Translations under genes and position numbers: made by a program
Shown: positions 53,488 to 62,220 of the stretch, one piece after another
Position numbering within the stretch: the stretch's first letter is position 1
Layout: every line of letters starts with the position of its first letter
Notes under the pieces: model-generated
The model's database searches: none
What the model saw: the letters and a program-made list of their open reading frames with translations, nothing else
Told to the model about the DNA's origin: nothing
Source: an uncultured Ignavibacteriota bacterium
GTDB taxonomy: Bacteria > Bacteroidota > Ignavibacteria > UBA10030 > UBA8401
DNA length: 64,000 bases
NCBI GenBank assembly: GCA_903884005.1
Contig: CAISDA010000013.1
Span: 1-64,000, forward strand
Direction: 5' to 3'

Positions 53488-54666
53488 ATGTTATTTATTA
53501 ACGGATTGCCGCCAACCATGCTCACTCCACTTTTGGAACCAGAACAGAGTACCATTCTCATCGTCGACGACGAAATCGACAATGTCAGTGCAATTTCAGC
53601 GATTCTGCGTCACGAGGGTTTTAAGACGCTGTCTGCCACATGCGGCGAGGACGGCCTCAGTGTTCTTGAAAAAGAGGCGGTAGATCTTGTGCTCCTGGAT
53701 ATCGTGCTGCCGGACATCAACGGTTTTGACGTGCTTACACAGTTGCGCGCACAGCCGCGGACCAAAGAGACAGCCGTTATTTTTTTAAGCGGCAACATGA
53801 GGGACCCGGAGTCGATGGCGAGAGGGTTCGCCCTCGGTGTCAACGAATATCTCGTGAAGCCGATCGAACCCGCCGAACTGCTGGTGCGGGTACGGTCGCT
53901 GTTGCAGCTTCGGTATGCGGAGAAGCGCTGGCGCCAGTTGAACGCCGATTTCATTTCGATGCTGGTGCACGATCTTCGCGGGCCGCTCACTGCTGTGCAT
54001 GCATTCACGCGTCTGATGAACGAAGAAGAGGGCGATATCACGAATGCGGCGCGGAGCGAAATGCTCAGGCTCATGGACAATTCGTGCAACCACATGCTCG
54101 ATATCATCAACGACCTGTTGGACCTCTCAAAACTGGAAGCGGATTATGTGCGTCTGAACCGCACCGACATCGACCTTCGCAAGATCATCAATGAAACGCT
54201 GGCGCGCATGAAACCGCTGGCGCTGAAAAAATCAATCACACTCGCAGCGGATTATGGAGACATGGTGCGGCTTGTGGAGGCCGATCCGCGGAAGATCGAG
54301 CAAGTGATGGAGAATCTCGTCGGCAACGCAATCAAGTTTACGGGCACATCGGGTACGATCAGCGTCTCGATCCGATATGCCGAATCGCTGCCGCCGTTGG
54401 CGTCGCCAGCGGTCACGCCGCATCCGGTCGTCATCGTATCGGTCGCGGATAACGGGGTGGGAATCCCGAAAGACGAGCAGCATCTGTTGTTCGATAAATA
54501 CCGGCAGGTGAAGGACGAAAAATATCGGGCGGAGAAAGGGACCGGCCTCGGTCTGGCGATCTGCAAGAAAATAATCGAGGCGCACCATGGTGTCATCTGG
54601 TTTGAGAGCATCGTGGATATCGGAACGACGATGCATTTCGCGCTCCCGATGAACGACGGGGAATAA
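53488..54666 (+). CDS. Response-regulator / histidine-kinase hybrid (REC first)
   Basis: This 392-residue cytoplasmic protein has a receiver domain first (TILIVDDEIDN, phospho-acceptor D71 in LLDIVLPD, KPIEPAEL). The kinase half follows, with H161 in MLVHDLRGPLTAV, N-box NLVGNAIKFT, and G-boxes DNGVGIP and GTGLGLAI. The order REC-HisKA-HATPase marks a phosphorelay intermediate that receives its signal from another kinase. The HDLRGP box differs from the HDFNN type of the two large hybrid kinases here, so it belongs to a different class. ATG at 53518 is an alternative start. Gap to comM: 78 bp. Confidence 0.92.
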   Translation: MLFINGLPPTMLTPLLEPEQSTILIVDDEIDNVSAISAILRHEGFKTLSATCGEDGLSVLEKEAVDLVLLDIVLPDINGFDVLTQLRAQPRTKETAVIFLSGNMRDPESMARGFALGVNEYLVKPIEPAELLVRVRSLLQLRYAEKRWRQLNADFISMLVHDLRGPLTAVHAFTRLMNEEEGDITNAARSEMLRLMDNSCNHMLDIINDLLDLSKLEADYVRLNRTDIDLRKIINETLARMKPLALKKSITLAADYGDMVRLVEADPRKIEQVMENLVGNAIKFTGTSGTISVSIRYAESLPPLASPAVTPHPVVIVSVADNGVGIPKDEQHLLFDKYRQVKDEKYRAEKGTGLGLAICKKIIEAHHGVIWFESIVDIGTTMHFALPMNDGE

Positions 54667-54686
54667 CATTCACTTACACTTTGATC

Positions 54687-55598
54687 ATGGTATCATTTAT
54701 CGTACACGGCGGTGCCTGGGATATTCCGGATGAGTTGGTGGACGCGCATCGTCAGGGCGTCGCGCGAGCAATGCAGATCGGCTGGGACATCCTTTCTCAT
54801 GGCGGCAGCGGCGTTGACGCGGTCGAAAAAGCAATCAACTATCTTGAAGACGATCCGACATTTGATGCGGGACGCGGGTCGTTCGTGAATGCAGCAGGCG
54901 AGATCGAACTCGATGCCAGCATCATGAACGGCACGACATTCCGGTGCGGTGCGGTGGCCGCGGTGCAGAATATCCGCTATCCGATCTCGCTCGCCCGTCT
55001 CGTGATGGACAAAAGCGAACACGTGCTGCTGGCCGGGAAAGGCGCGGTCCAGTTCGGCGCTGAAAACGGCGTTCAGCAATGTTCGAGCAACGATCTTCTC
55101 GTCGGCAGGGAACTTGAACGCTGGAAAGATCTGTTGGCACAAAAAAATTATTCAACGAAAGATGCGTTCCAAAAAAAGAAAAGCCTGCCGTCGGACACGG
55201 TGGGATGCGTCGCGCTCGATGCCGCAGGGATCCTTGTTGCGGGGACGTCGACCGGCGGCACGCCCAATAAATATCCCGGCCGAGTCGGGGATTCGCCGAT
55301 GATAGGCTGCGGCACGTACGCCGACAGCGCCATCGGCGGCGTGTCGTGCACCGGATGGGGAGAAGCGATCATCAAGGTCGTGCTTGCCAAAACGATCGTC
55401 GGCCTGCTTGAGGTCAACGGCGGCGACACGCAGGCCGCCGCCGACGAAGGGATCTACCGATTGGAAAAAAAGGTGGAAGGATTCGGCGGAGTCATCGTCT
55501 TAAACAGCCAGGGGATACCGGCGTTTTCCTATAACACTCCGCGCATGGCGCGCGCCTACAGAACGACAGCGATGAGTGACGCTTGCATTGATGTATAA
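54687..55598 (+). CDS. iaaA: Isoaspartyl peptidase / L-asparaginase (Ntn hydrolase)
   Basis: This 303-residue precursor of the type 2 asparaginase family has MVSFIVHGGAWDIPDEL at the start and GVDAVEKAINYLEDDPTFDAGRGSFVN after it. Cleavage and nucleophile site T171 is in PSDTVGCVALD, followed by GTSTGGTPNKYPGRVGDSPMIGCGTYAD. Autocleavage before T171 should give alpha and beta chains. It removes isoaspartyl residues from damaged peptides. TTG at 54681 is possible, but ATG at 54687 is the natural start. The next gene, an RsmB-type methyltransferase, begins 17 bp on, so they are probably co-transcribed. Confidence 0.94.
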   Translation: MVSFIVHGGAWDIPDELVDAHRQGVARAMQIGWDILSHGGSGVDAVEKAINYLEDDPTFDAGRGSFVNAAGEIELDASIMNGTTFRCGAVAAVQNIRYPISLARLVMDKSEHVLLAGKGAVQFGAENGVQQCSSNDLLVGRELERWKDLLAQKNYSTKDAFQKKKSLPSDTVGCVALDAAGILVAGTSTGGTPNKYPGRVGDSPMIGCGTYADSAIGGVSCTGWGEAIIKVVLAKTIVGLLEVNGGDTQAAADEGIYRLEKKVEGFGGVIVLNSQGIPAFSYNTPRMARAYRTTAMSDACIDV

Positions 55599-55615
55599 AT
55601 GAATCGGATCCACAC

Positions 55616-56941
55616 GTGAAATTTTCGTCGCTCATCGGACATACAGTTGAAATTTCAATGATCATCGACACGGACTCGCGTCCGGCCGATGCTATCATCG
55701 ACAATTTTTTCCGCACTCATCGCTACCTCGGTTCGCACGACCGCCGGTTCATAGCCGAGACTGTCTACGGCATACTTCGGTGGAGGATGCTGCTCGACGG
55801 GATCATCACACGCGCTGTTGCACCTGATGCGCTGCTCGGCCGCGACCTTTTTTTTTCCAATATCATGACGTACCGCTGCTGCGCCTATCTGCTCCATGCC
55901 CGCACGCATACGGCCTCGAACCTATGTGCTGAACTGCCGGATGAGACGCACGATTCTCTTCGCAGTCTTGAACGGCATCTGGCGGATTTTTCCGCCGGCG
56001 GAACATCGTGCCGGGAGATCGCCCTGGAAAATTCCTTTCCAGAATGGATGGTAGACACGTGGATCGCCCAGTTCGGAACGGATGAAACGCAGCGGCTCTG
56101 CCAGGCGCTTAACCAGCCTGCGCCCATCACTGTGCGCGTCAACACGATCAAGACGACGGTGGAAGAATGCAGGAACGCGCTCAAGCGCGAAGGGATCGAA
56201 ACACAACCCACGCGATGGTCCCCGCATGGACTCACGCTGCGCAAGCGGATCAATGTCTTTCAGCTTGATGCCTTCCGTAACGGGTTCTTTGAAGTGCAGG
56301 ATGAAGGCAGCCAGATACTTGCGCTGCTCGTCGATCCGAAGCCATCGGCAAAGGTCGTGGATGCCTGCGCGGGCGCAGGAGGAAAGACGCTGGCACTGGG
56401 CGCGGGGATGAAAAACCGCGGGGTCATTTACGCCCTTGATGTTCATACGACACGCCTGGACGAGCTTCGCAAGCGTCTGAAACGAAGCGGCGTGGACACG
56501 GTGCGGGTGAAAACGGTCGACGGCGAGACACTGCCCGAGGACCTGATCGGGATCGCGGACAATGTGCTGGTGGATGCACCGTGTTCCGGGCTCGGCACTA
56601 TACGCCGGAATCCCGGGATGAAGTGGACTGTTACGCCCGAGGATGTTGCGGAGATCAGCCGGAAACAAGCGCGCATCCTTGACTTGTACTCACGCTGCGT
56701 GAAAGAGAACGGCATCCTCGTGTACGGGACATGCACGACGATGCCCGAAGAAAACGAACGGGTGGTTGAGGGGTTTCTTGCCTCGCATCCCGAATTTGAA
56801 CTTGTCTCTCCGGCCGCGCGTCTGGAGCGGTACAGCATTGCATCGCTGGCAGGGGAAAAATATTTTCAGCTATTGCCGCATCGCCACAACACCGACGGCT
56901 TTTTCGCCGCGGTGATGAAGAAGGCGCAGAGGCAGGACTAA
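55616..56941 (+). CDS. RsmB/NOP2-family RNA cytosine-C5 methyltransferase, second copy
   Basis: This 441-residue protein has an RsmB-like order: a short NusB-like start (RPADAIIDNFFRTHRYLGSHDRRFIAETVYGILRW), then FPEWMVDTWIAQFG and the methyltransferase core (VQDEGSQILALLVDPKPSAKVVDACAGAGGKT). DAPCSGLGTIRRNPGMKW and the second active-site segment YGTCTTMPEENE follow, so both cysteines are present. It differs clearly from the 38771 gene (for example DACAGAGGKT instead of DLCAAPGGKT) and may serve another rRNA or tRNA site. It starts with GTG. The NOP2/Sun name is safer than rsmB here. Confidence 0.88.
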   Translation: MKFSSLIGHTVEISMIIDTDSRPADAIIDNFFRTHRYLGSHDRRFIAETVYGILRWRMLLDGIITRAVAPDALLGRDLFFSNIMTYRCCAYLLHARTHTASNLCAELPDETHDSLRSLERHLADFSAGGTSCREIALENSFPEWMVDTWIAQFGTDETQRLCQALNQPAPITVRVNTIKTTVEECRNALKREGIETQPTRWSPHGLTLRKRINVFQLDAFRNGFFEVQDEGSQILALLVDPKPSAKVVDACAGAGGKTLALGAGMKNRGVIYALDVHTTRLDELRKRLKRSGVDTVRVKTVDGETLPEDLIGIADNVLVDAPCSGLGTIRRNPGMKWTVTPEDVAEISRKQARILDLYSRCVKENGILVYGTCTTMPEENERVVEGFLASHPEFELVSPAARLERYSIASLAGEKYFQLLPHRHNTDGFFAAVMKKAQRQD

Positions 56942-57005
56942 GAGAACGAACATTCACAAACTTGGCGGGCGTATCCCGCCGGATATCCATGATCGAAGGA
57001 GAGAC

Positions 57006-57500
57006 ATGAAAACTATTTCAATCGCAGTGATACTCATAACGGCGTTGTTCGCCGGATGCGGAAAAGAATCGGAACAATCGCTATGGAACAAAGTGGAAGC
57101 GTCGCGTGCAACCAATAATGCCGATTCGACGATCATGGTGTGCCAGACGCTGTTGAAGGAGTATCCGGCGGGCACGCTCGCTCCCGGCGCGCTCTATATG
57201 ATCGCCGAAACGTACTACCGCGGCAAGCACGATCCGCGCACCGCGACCGGTTATTACCGTCTCTTCATCGAGAAGCATCCGGATCTCGCGCAGACGCCGG
57301 TGGCTATGTTTCTGCTGGGTTTTATCTACAACAACGACATCCGGAACATGGACAGCGCCCGGGTCGGGTACCAGCAGTTCCTCGCAAAATATCCGACGCA
57401 CGACCTGGCCGCGTCGGCGAAATTCGAATTGGACAATCTCGGCAAATCGGCGGACGATATCCTGACCGCTCAAACACCGGCACCGAAGCAGAAACGTTAA
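57006..57500 (+). CDS. TPR-type lipoprotein
   Basis: This 164-residue exported lipoprotein has lipobox LFAGC (Cys near 18). After about 20 residues it has three helix pairs of the TPR/BamD type: ADSTIMVCQTLLKEYPAGTLAPGALYMIAETYY, GYYRLFIEKHPDLAQTPVAMFLLGFIY and GYQQFLAKYPTHDLAASAKFELDNL. The repeated 'YP' and 'KHPD' turns are typical. It may be a scaffold in the outer membrane or periplasm. GAAGGAGAG precedes the ATG. It starts a run with DUF58 (22 bp gap). Confidence 0.8.
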   Translation: MKTISIAVILITALFAGCGKESEQSLWNKVEASRATNNADSTIMVCQTLLKEYPAGTLAPGALYMIAETYYRGKHDPRTATGYYRLFIEKHPDLAQTPVAMFLLGFIYNNDIRNMDSARVGYQQFLAKYPTHDLAASAKFELDNLGKSADDILTAQTPAPKQKR

Positions 57501-57522
57501 TCAACCACAAGACGATCACACC

Positions 57523-58437
57523 GTGCAAGAGCAAGCGCTGACATATTTACGTCCTGACGTTGTGTCCAAGCTCGCCAATATGGAATTACGCGCGCGCATG
57601 GTCGTGGAAGGGTTCATCACGGGGCTTCATCAGAGCCCCTATCACGGATTCAGCGTGGAATTTGCCGAGCATCGGCAATATATGCCCGGCGATGAGATCC
57701 GGCGCATAGATTGGAAAGTATACGGGAAGACCGACCGGTATTACATCAAGCAATACGAAGAAGAGACGAACCTCAAATCGTATATTGTGCTGGATGCCAG
57801 CGCATCGATGTCGTTCTCGTCGGGTGCGCATGCGGGAGGCGCCGGCATCACAAAGAGCGCCTATGCCTCGTATATCGCCGCATCGCTTGCGTATCTGATG
57901 ATGCAGCAGCGCGATGCGGTCGGATTGATGACGTACGACGATGCCGTCCGCTCGGTGATACCGCCCCATGCCACGAAGGTTCATCTGCGCCGCATCCTTC
58001 TCGAATTGGAACACCTCGCGCCCTCGAGCAAAACAAAGACCGGATTTGCGCTGCACCGGCTTGCCGAGCGGATGCCCCGGCGCGGCCTGGTGATCGTGCT
58101 CAGCGACCTATTCGATGATCCGGCGCAGGTGCTGGCCGCGCTGAAGCATTTCCGCCACAATCATCATGAAGTGCTGGTAATGCAGATCCTCGATCCATTG
58201 GAGAAAAGTTTTGCATTCGGCAGCGACGCGGTCTTTAAGGATGTCGAGACGGGGGAGCAGCTTCCCACGCAGCCGTATCAGATGCAGCATGCGTACCGGA
58301 AGGAGATGCACAATTTTCTCGAGCGGTATAAGCGCGAATGCAGGGAAAACAGCATCGATTATGTTCTGCTTGACACATCGATGCCGTTCGACACGGCACT
58401 GATCAATTATTTGAATAAGAGGAAACGCCTTGGTTGA
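57523..58437 (+). CDS. DUF58 (vWA-like) protein
   Basis: This 304-residue cytoplasmic protein of the DUF58 family has VVEGFITGLHQSPYHGFSVEFAEHRQYMPGDEIRRIDWKVYGKTDRYYIKQYEEET (about 27-82), the family signature. A von Willebrand A-like domain follows with VLDASASMSF (DxSxS metal site near 90), then GLMTYDD and VIVLSDLFDD. Such proteins accompany MoxR-type ATPases in chaperone-like systems, but no moxR gene is in this window, so the partner is missing or elsewhere. It starts with GTG and overlaps the next gene by 8 bp. Confidence 0.93.
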   Translation: MQEQALTYLRPDVVSKLANMELRARMVVEGFITGLHQSPYHGFSVEFAEHRQYMPGDEIRRIDWKVYGKTDRYYIKQYEEETNLKSYIVLDASASMSFSSGAHAGGAGITKSAYASYIAASLAYLMMQQRDAVGLMTYDDAVRSVIPPHATKVHLRRILLELEHLAPSSKTKTGFALHRLAERMPRRGLVIVLSDLFDDPAQVLAALKHFRHNHHEVLVMQILDPLEKSFAFGSDAVFKDVETGEQLPTQPYQMQHAYRKEMHNFLERYKRECRENSIDYVLLDTSMPFDTALINYLNKRKRLG

Positions 58438-58981
58438 ATTTCTTGAAGAATACCGCATCCTCGACGTGGGGTGCGGGATGAACAAGAGAATGGGGGCGGT
58501 GGGGATCGACATCAATCCGCGATCCGACGCCGACATCGTGCACGACCTGAATGTGACGCCGTATCCGTTTGCATCGAATTATTTCGACGAGATCTGGTGC
58601 GACAATGTTGTGGAGCATCTCGATAATGTCGTGAAAGTGATGAGTGAATTGTACCGGGTCGCCAAACCGTCGTCAAAGGTGACGATCATCGTTCCGTTCT
58701 ACGCGCACCGGCAGGCCAACACCGACCCGACGCACATGCATTTCTTCGGCGTTCATTCGTTCGATTATTTCACATCGGGCAATGCATACGCGGATTTCAG
58801 ATATGCTGCGGCGCAATTCGAGATCCTTTCCGCCGAGTTCGACAGGGGGATCAAGCCCCGCTATTGGTTCGATCGGTCTATCAAACGATTTGCCAACCGG
58901 CATAAAGATCTCTACGAGAACCGCTTCGCCAATATCATTCCGCTGCGCAGTCTCACATTCGTGCTGAAAGCAATAAAATAA
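58430..58981 (+). CDS. SAM-dependent methyltransferase (class I)
   Basis: This 183-residue protein has motif I ILDVGCGMNKRMGAVGIDINPR at residues 9-30, then FDEIWCDNVVEHLDNVVKVMSELYRVAKP, the usual acceptor-site pattern of small methyltransferases. The rest is an unassigned helix-rich end (RDKHLKDLYENR-like basic part). It starts with TTG inside the DUF58 stop region, so it is translationally coupled. Substrate unknown. A convergent terminator follows directly. Confidence 0.85.
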   Translation: MVEFLEEYRILDVGCGMNKRMGAVGIDINPRSDADIVHDLNVTPYPFASNYFDEIWCDNVVEHLDNVVKVMSELYRVAKPSSKVTIIVPFYAHRQANTDPTHMHFFGVHSFDYFTSGNAYADFRYAAAQFEILSAEFDRGIKPRYWFDRSIKRFANRHKDLYENRFANIIPLRSLTFVLKAIK

Positions 58982-58985
58982 CAAC

Positions 58986-59018
58986 GCCGATGGCCACAGT
59001 ATCACTGGGGCCATCGGC
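58986..59018. terminator. Bidirectional terminator between methyltransferase and cytochrome genes
   Basis: GCCGATGGCC (58986-58995) and GGCCATCGGC (59009-59018) make a perfect 10-bp stem. On the minus strand a T-rich stretch follows (GTTGTTATTTTATT). It separates two convergent genes. Confidence 0.75.
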
Positions 59019-59040
59019 ATTATGTAAGAACACCCATCCA

Positions 59041-59412
59041 TTATTTCTTCGCTTTTGCGTCCTTCACTTCTTTTTTGCCCTTCAGGCTTTCCAAATAGGA
59101 GACGAGTGTTTTCTGTTCATCGTCGGTTCCTTTAAATGTGCCCATGTGTTTCTTGCCGTGAAGATCCGTTTCCTTGGCGAGGAATTTGGCGATGAAGCCC
59201 GGCTTGGCGTCGGCTCCGACTGCAGAGAGGTCGGGTCCGATCATCTTCGCTGTCGGTGATTTTTTCGCAATACCCTCGGACTCGATGGTGTGGCAGGTAA
59301 TGCATTTTTTTTCCGTGAAAATTTGCTTGCCTTTCGAAACCGGCGCCGCGGTCTGGGCAAAAGCAGAGCCGACGAAAAAGAGGCCCATCAGCAATGTGAT
59401 GAATAGTTTCAT
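59041..59412 (-). CDS. Small periplasmic c-type cytochrome
   Basis: This 123-residue protein has a Sec signal ending SAFAQ (residue 20), one haem site CITCH (C37, C40, H41) and the likely distal Met ligand M90 in KKHMGTFKG. It is a monohaem cytochrome c of class I type with a lysine-rich tail. The ATG at 59412 follows GGAAGGA; the frame back to 59508 has no signal peptide. Its promoter lies at 59511-59542, giving a leader of about 90 nt. It is divergent from the GbsR-type regulator. Confidence 0.92.
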   Translation of the reverse strand: MKLFITLLMGLFFVGSAFAQTAAPVSKGKQIFTEKKCITCHTIESEGIAKKSPTAKMIGPDLSAVGADAKPGFIAKFLAKETDLHGKKHMGTFKGTDDEQKTLVSYLESLKGKKEVKDAKAKK

Positions 59413-59510
59413 TGGTGTATCCTTCCTCAATATGAATGGTTCAACCCGAGCCATTTTCCGCTGTGTGCAGGATGACCATTGATGATAATTTGTCTGCGGA
59501 ATGGCCATCT

Positions 59511-59542
59511 CAAATATACGACACGGGCATCAGAGTAGCAAA
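59511..59542 (-). promoter_or_regulatory. Bacteroidota-type promoter of the cytochrome gene
   Basis: On the minus strand: TTTG (59542-59539), 20 nt, TATATTTG (59518-59511). TATATTTG is a perfect match to the TAnnTTTG element of Bacteroidota promoters. Confidence 0.75.
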
Positions 59543-59576
59543 ATAAAAAAAGCGCGGTCGGCCCGTGTGATTTTGC

Positions 59577-59617
59577 TTGACTTTAAAGTTTTATAAGTTT
59601 ACTATTTACTAAACTTT
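59577..59617 (+). promoter_or_regulatory. Promoter with overlapping operator of the GbsR-type gene
   Basis: TTGACT (59577-59582), 17 nt, TACTAT (59600-59605) looks like a sigma70-type promoter. Across it lie nested inverted repeats: AAAGTT (59585-59590) with AACTTT (59612-59617), and AGTTTA (59596-59601) with TAAACT (59610-59615). The dyad over the -10 region fits an operator for the regulator encoded 17 bp downstream, hence autorepression. Confidence 0.65.
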
Positions 59618-59633
59618 CAAAACGAGGACGCAC

Positions 59634-60122
59634 ATGCCATCAAAACTGTCTGTCACACAGAAACAATTCATCGAGGAGATGGGGAATCTCTACGCAACGT
59701 ACGGGCTCAGTCGTCTCAACGGCATGCTCATCGGCCTGCTCCTGTGCAGCGAAACCCCCCTCTCGCTCGACGAGATCAGCGCCCGGTTGAACAGGAGCAA
59801 GGGACTCATCTCGCAGGCCACGAGGCGCCTCAATTCGACCGGATATATTAAAAAAATCGAGGGCCCGGAAAGCCGCAAAGATTATTACATCGCCGACTAC
59901 GACATCTTCATCAATGTGTTCCATTTCAACATGACGACCGTTCGAAAGAATCTCTCGATCGCCGATCAGTTCCTTCACCTTGTGAAGTCGGACGGAAAAT
60001 CTTCTGCGCGGTGGAAGGAAAATCTGGAGGTCATGGAGTTGTTCTACACGAACATGAACGAATTTTACGAGGGATTCGACATGCGCTGGAGTGAATTAAA
60101 AAAACGGATCGCAAAACCCTGA
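59634..60122 (+). CDS. GbsR/MarR-type transcriptional regulator
   Basis: This 162-residue winged-helix protein has an N-terminal helix FIEEMGNLYATYGLSRLNGMLIGLLLCSE typical of GbsR-like MarR proteins. An HTH follows (LSLDEISARLNRSKGLISQATRRLNSTGYIKKI, about 42-75), then the wing GPESRKDYYIADYD and a long helical dimer part. GbsR of Bacillus subtilis senses choline and controls betaine uptake genes. Here the next gene 9 bp on is a sodium/solute symporter, so the pair may form a solute-uptake switch. The promoter ahead carries a matching dyad. Confidence 0.85.
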   Translation: MPSKLSVTQKQFIEEMGNLYATYGLSRLNGMLIGLLLCSETPLSLDEISARLNRSKGLISQATRRLNSTGYIKKIEGPESRKDYYIADYDIFINVFHFNMTTVRKNLSIADQFLHLVKSDGKSSARWKENLEVMELFYTNMNEFYEGFDMRWSELKKRIAKP

Positions 60123-60131
60123 AAGCCTCTC

Positions 60132-61610
60132 ATGGACGGTTCATTGTTAGCGTGGATTTTTTTCGCCGCATATGTCGTGCTCATCGGGTCGGTGTCGTGG
60201 TATAACAGCCGGAAACCCAAAACACTGCAATCGTTTTCTGTCGGCAACCGCGATGTCAATCCGTTCTGGATCGGCCTGTCGCTGGCGGCCAACATGACGA
60301 GCACCGCAACATTCGTCATCAATCCCGGCCTGGTCTATACCTACGGGTTCGCCGGCTTTGTCGGCTACGCCATTGCTTCGCCGCTGGGTATTTTCACCGG
60401 CCTGGCCATTCTCTCAAAAAGTTTTCGCAAGATCGGCGACCGCTATTCGGTCATCAGTGTGCCGCAATGGATCGGAAGCCGGTTCGGCGACAAGCGCATG
60501 GCCGTGTATCTCTCTGTTGTCAGCCTGCTGCAGGTCACATTCCTCACGCTTATCGTTGTCGGCCTCACGGTCGTCATGATGAACGTGCTCCACATCCCGA
60601 TGATCGCGGCGCTCGTGATCATTATTGCATTCACGTTCACATATATGTCCTTTGGCGGCGCCAGCGCCCATGTGTGGACCAACAGCATACAGGCGATCAT
60701 CAAGCTCGTCGTCGCTGTGATACTGATCGCTTCCGGCATATGGCTCTTCAGGGAGGGGATCGGGGCGTTCTGGCAGAAATTATCGGCTGTCGGCCCGTAT
60801 TACGGCGATGCGGTCAATCCCGGGAGCAAATTGTTTCGCGATTACTTTGAAGTTGTTGCGGCAAATTTTATCATTGGCATCGCCATTGTCACGCAGCCCC
60901 ACATCATCTCGAAGTCGCTTTTTCTTCGGTCGGAAAAGGACGTCAACCGATATCTTCTCACGGCGGTGGCGGCAGAACTCGTCTTTTTTTCCGTGTTGTT
61001 CGTGGGGCTCTTTGCACGCCTCTCGCTGTCCGGCGCCGTGCTGCCGCCGGACAGGGTCATGTCCACGTATATGATGGACATGTTTTCGCCTGCGATGCGT
61101 TCGGTGATCATGCTTGGAATTTTGGCGTCGGGGTTTTCAACGATGGAAGGAATTTTGCTCTCGCTCTCCACGATCTTTGCCAACGATTTCTACAAGAATG
61201 TCGTGCCGATGGACGGGCTTTCGGACGAGGTGAAAAAGAAACGATTATTGAAGGCCGGGCGCATTTTCATGCTGGCGCTGGCGCCCGTAACGTTCATCCT
61301 GGCCTATAGACAGATCGTTGATCCGTCTTTGTCGGTGGCGATCTTTGCACAGAACGGCGTCTACGGCGTGATCGCGGCGACATTCGCGCCGGTGCTGTTC
61401 GGAATTTTTTCGAAGCATGCCACAAAGGATCTTGTTTTTGGTGCGTCGGTCACGGCGCTGATAGTGCATTTCGGCATGTATTATGGCAACATCACCATCT
61501 ATCACAACAATCCCGCGGTGACGGCGTCGTGCGGGATTGTGGTCAGTACGGCGATCGTCTTCATCGGAGTATTGCTGCGAGAGCGGAAGGCGACCGTTGT
61601 TCCAATCTGA
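60132..61610 (+). CDS. Sodium:solute symporter (SSS family)
   Basis: This 492-residue protein with about 13 helices belongs to the SSS family (PutP/SglT fold). The second helix region NPFWIGLSLAANMTSTATFVINPGLVYTYGFAG (about 37-70), KSFRKIGDRYSVISVPQWIGSRFG, and the TM8-9 region ASGFSTMEGILLSLSTIFANDFYKN (about 335-360) are typical; Ser and Thr there can bind sodium. The substrate cannot be told, though the regulator upstream makes a compatible solute, an organic acid or an amino acid likely. It lies 9 bp after the regulator and is surely co-transcribed. Confidence 0.93.
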   Translation: MDGSLLAWIFFAAYVVLIGSVSWYNSRKPKTLQSFSVGNRDVNPFWIGLSLAANMTSTATFVINPGLVYTYGFAGFVGYAIASPLGIFTGLAILSKSFRKIGDRYSVISVPQWIGSRFGDKRMAVYLSVVSLLQVTFLTLIVVGLTVVMMNVLHIPMIAALVIIIAFTFTYMSFGGASAHVWTNSIQAIIKLVVAVILIASGIWLFREGIGAFWQKLSAVGPYYGDAVNPGSKLFRDYFEVVAANFIIGIAIVTQPHIISKSLFLRSEKDVNRYLLTAVAAELVFFSVLFVGLFARLSLSGAVLPPDRVMSTYMMDMFSPAMRSVIMLGILASGFSTMEGILLSLSTIFANDFYKNVVPMDGLSDEVKKKRLLKAGRIFMLALAPVTFILAYRQIVDPSLSVAIFAQNGVYGVIAATFAPVLFGIFSKHATKDLVFGASVTALIVHFGMYYGNITIYHNNPAVTASCGIVVSTAIVFIGVLLRERKATVVPI

Positions 61611-61668
61611 AAATCAACCGTACCACATACATCCAATCACACCATCAACAAACGCAGAGAGGTCTTAC

Positions 61669-62187
61669 ATGAAAAATTTACTGTTGGCAGTCATATTCAC
61701 AGCAGCAGTATTTGCAGGCTGTAAAAAAAGCGACGACAATCCGATTGCAGCCACACCGCCGAGCGATGTGATCGTTGGAACGTGGGTGTCGACCGGAGCG
61801 AACCTTGCACCGCTGCTGTATGCGGCGCCGTTCAAGTATCGGACGATCACGGCAACGTTCAATAATGACGGTTCCTATACGATCCTGTCGGTCGATTCAG
61901 CCGGCACGAAAACCACGGCGACCGGCACCTATGTAACGGCTGCAGGCGGCGCGGCATCACCGAGAGACACGATCCGCACGATCGTGGCCACACAAATGAC
62001 CCCGACCTCGCTGACGGCCGAAGGCATCTATCAGGTCACGCCGGGCACGGCCATAACGATGAAATATGAAGTTCTGCAAACCCAGCCTGCGCTCGGTTAT
62101 GCGAAGCCGACGCCTGCGCTTGGTTTTGGCAGCACGGCGGGCGGCGCGTTCGGTACGCTCAACATTCAGAAATATGTGAAGCAGTAA
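61669..62187 (+). CDS. Lipoprotein with beta-rich (lipocalin-like) domain
   Basis: This 172-residue exported lipoprotein has lipobox VFAGC (Cys near 18). The rest is rich in Thr, Ala and Gly: IVGTWVSTGANLAPLL near 35-50, then FKYRTITATFNNDGSYTILSVDSAGTKTTATGTY. The 'IxGTW...FNxDGxY' pattern resembles lipocalin-like/DUF4923-type domains of Bacteroidota. The start chosen is the ATG at 61669. It may act with the barrel gene downstream. No enzyme residues are visible. Confidence 0.7.
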   Translation: MKNLLLAVIFTAAVFAGCKKSDDNPIAATPPSDVIVGTWVSTGANLAPLLYAAPFKYRTITATFNNDGSYTILSVDSAGTKTTATGTYVTAAGGAASPRDTIRTIVATQMTPTSLTAEGIYQVTPGTAITMKYEVLQTQPALGYAKPTPALGFGSTAGGAFGTLNIQKYVKQ

Positions 62188-62220
62188 GGTTCAGACAAAC
62201 GTCAATGAAAGAACAACGCG

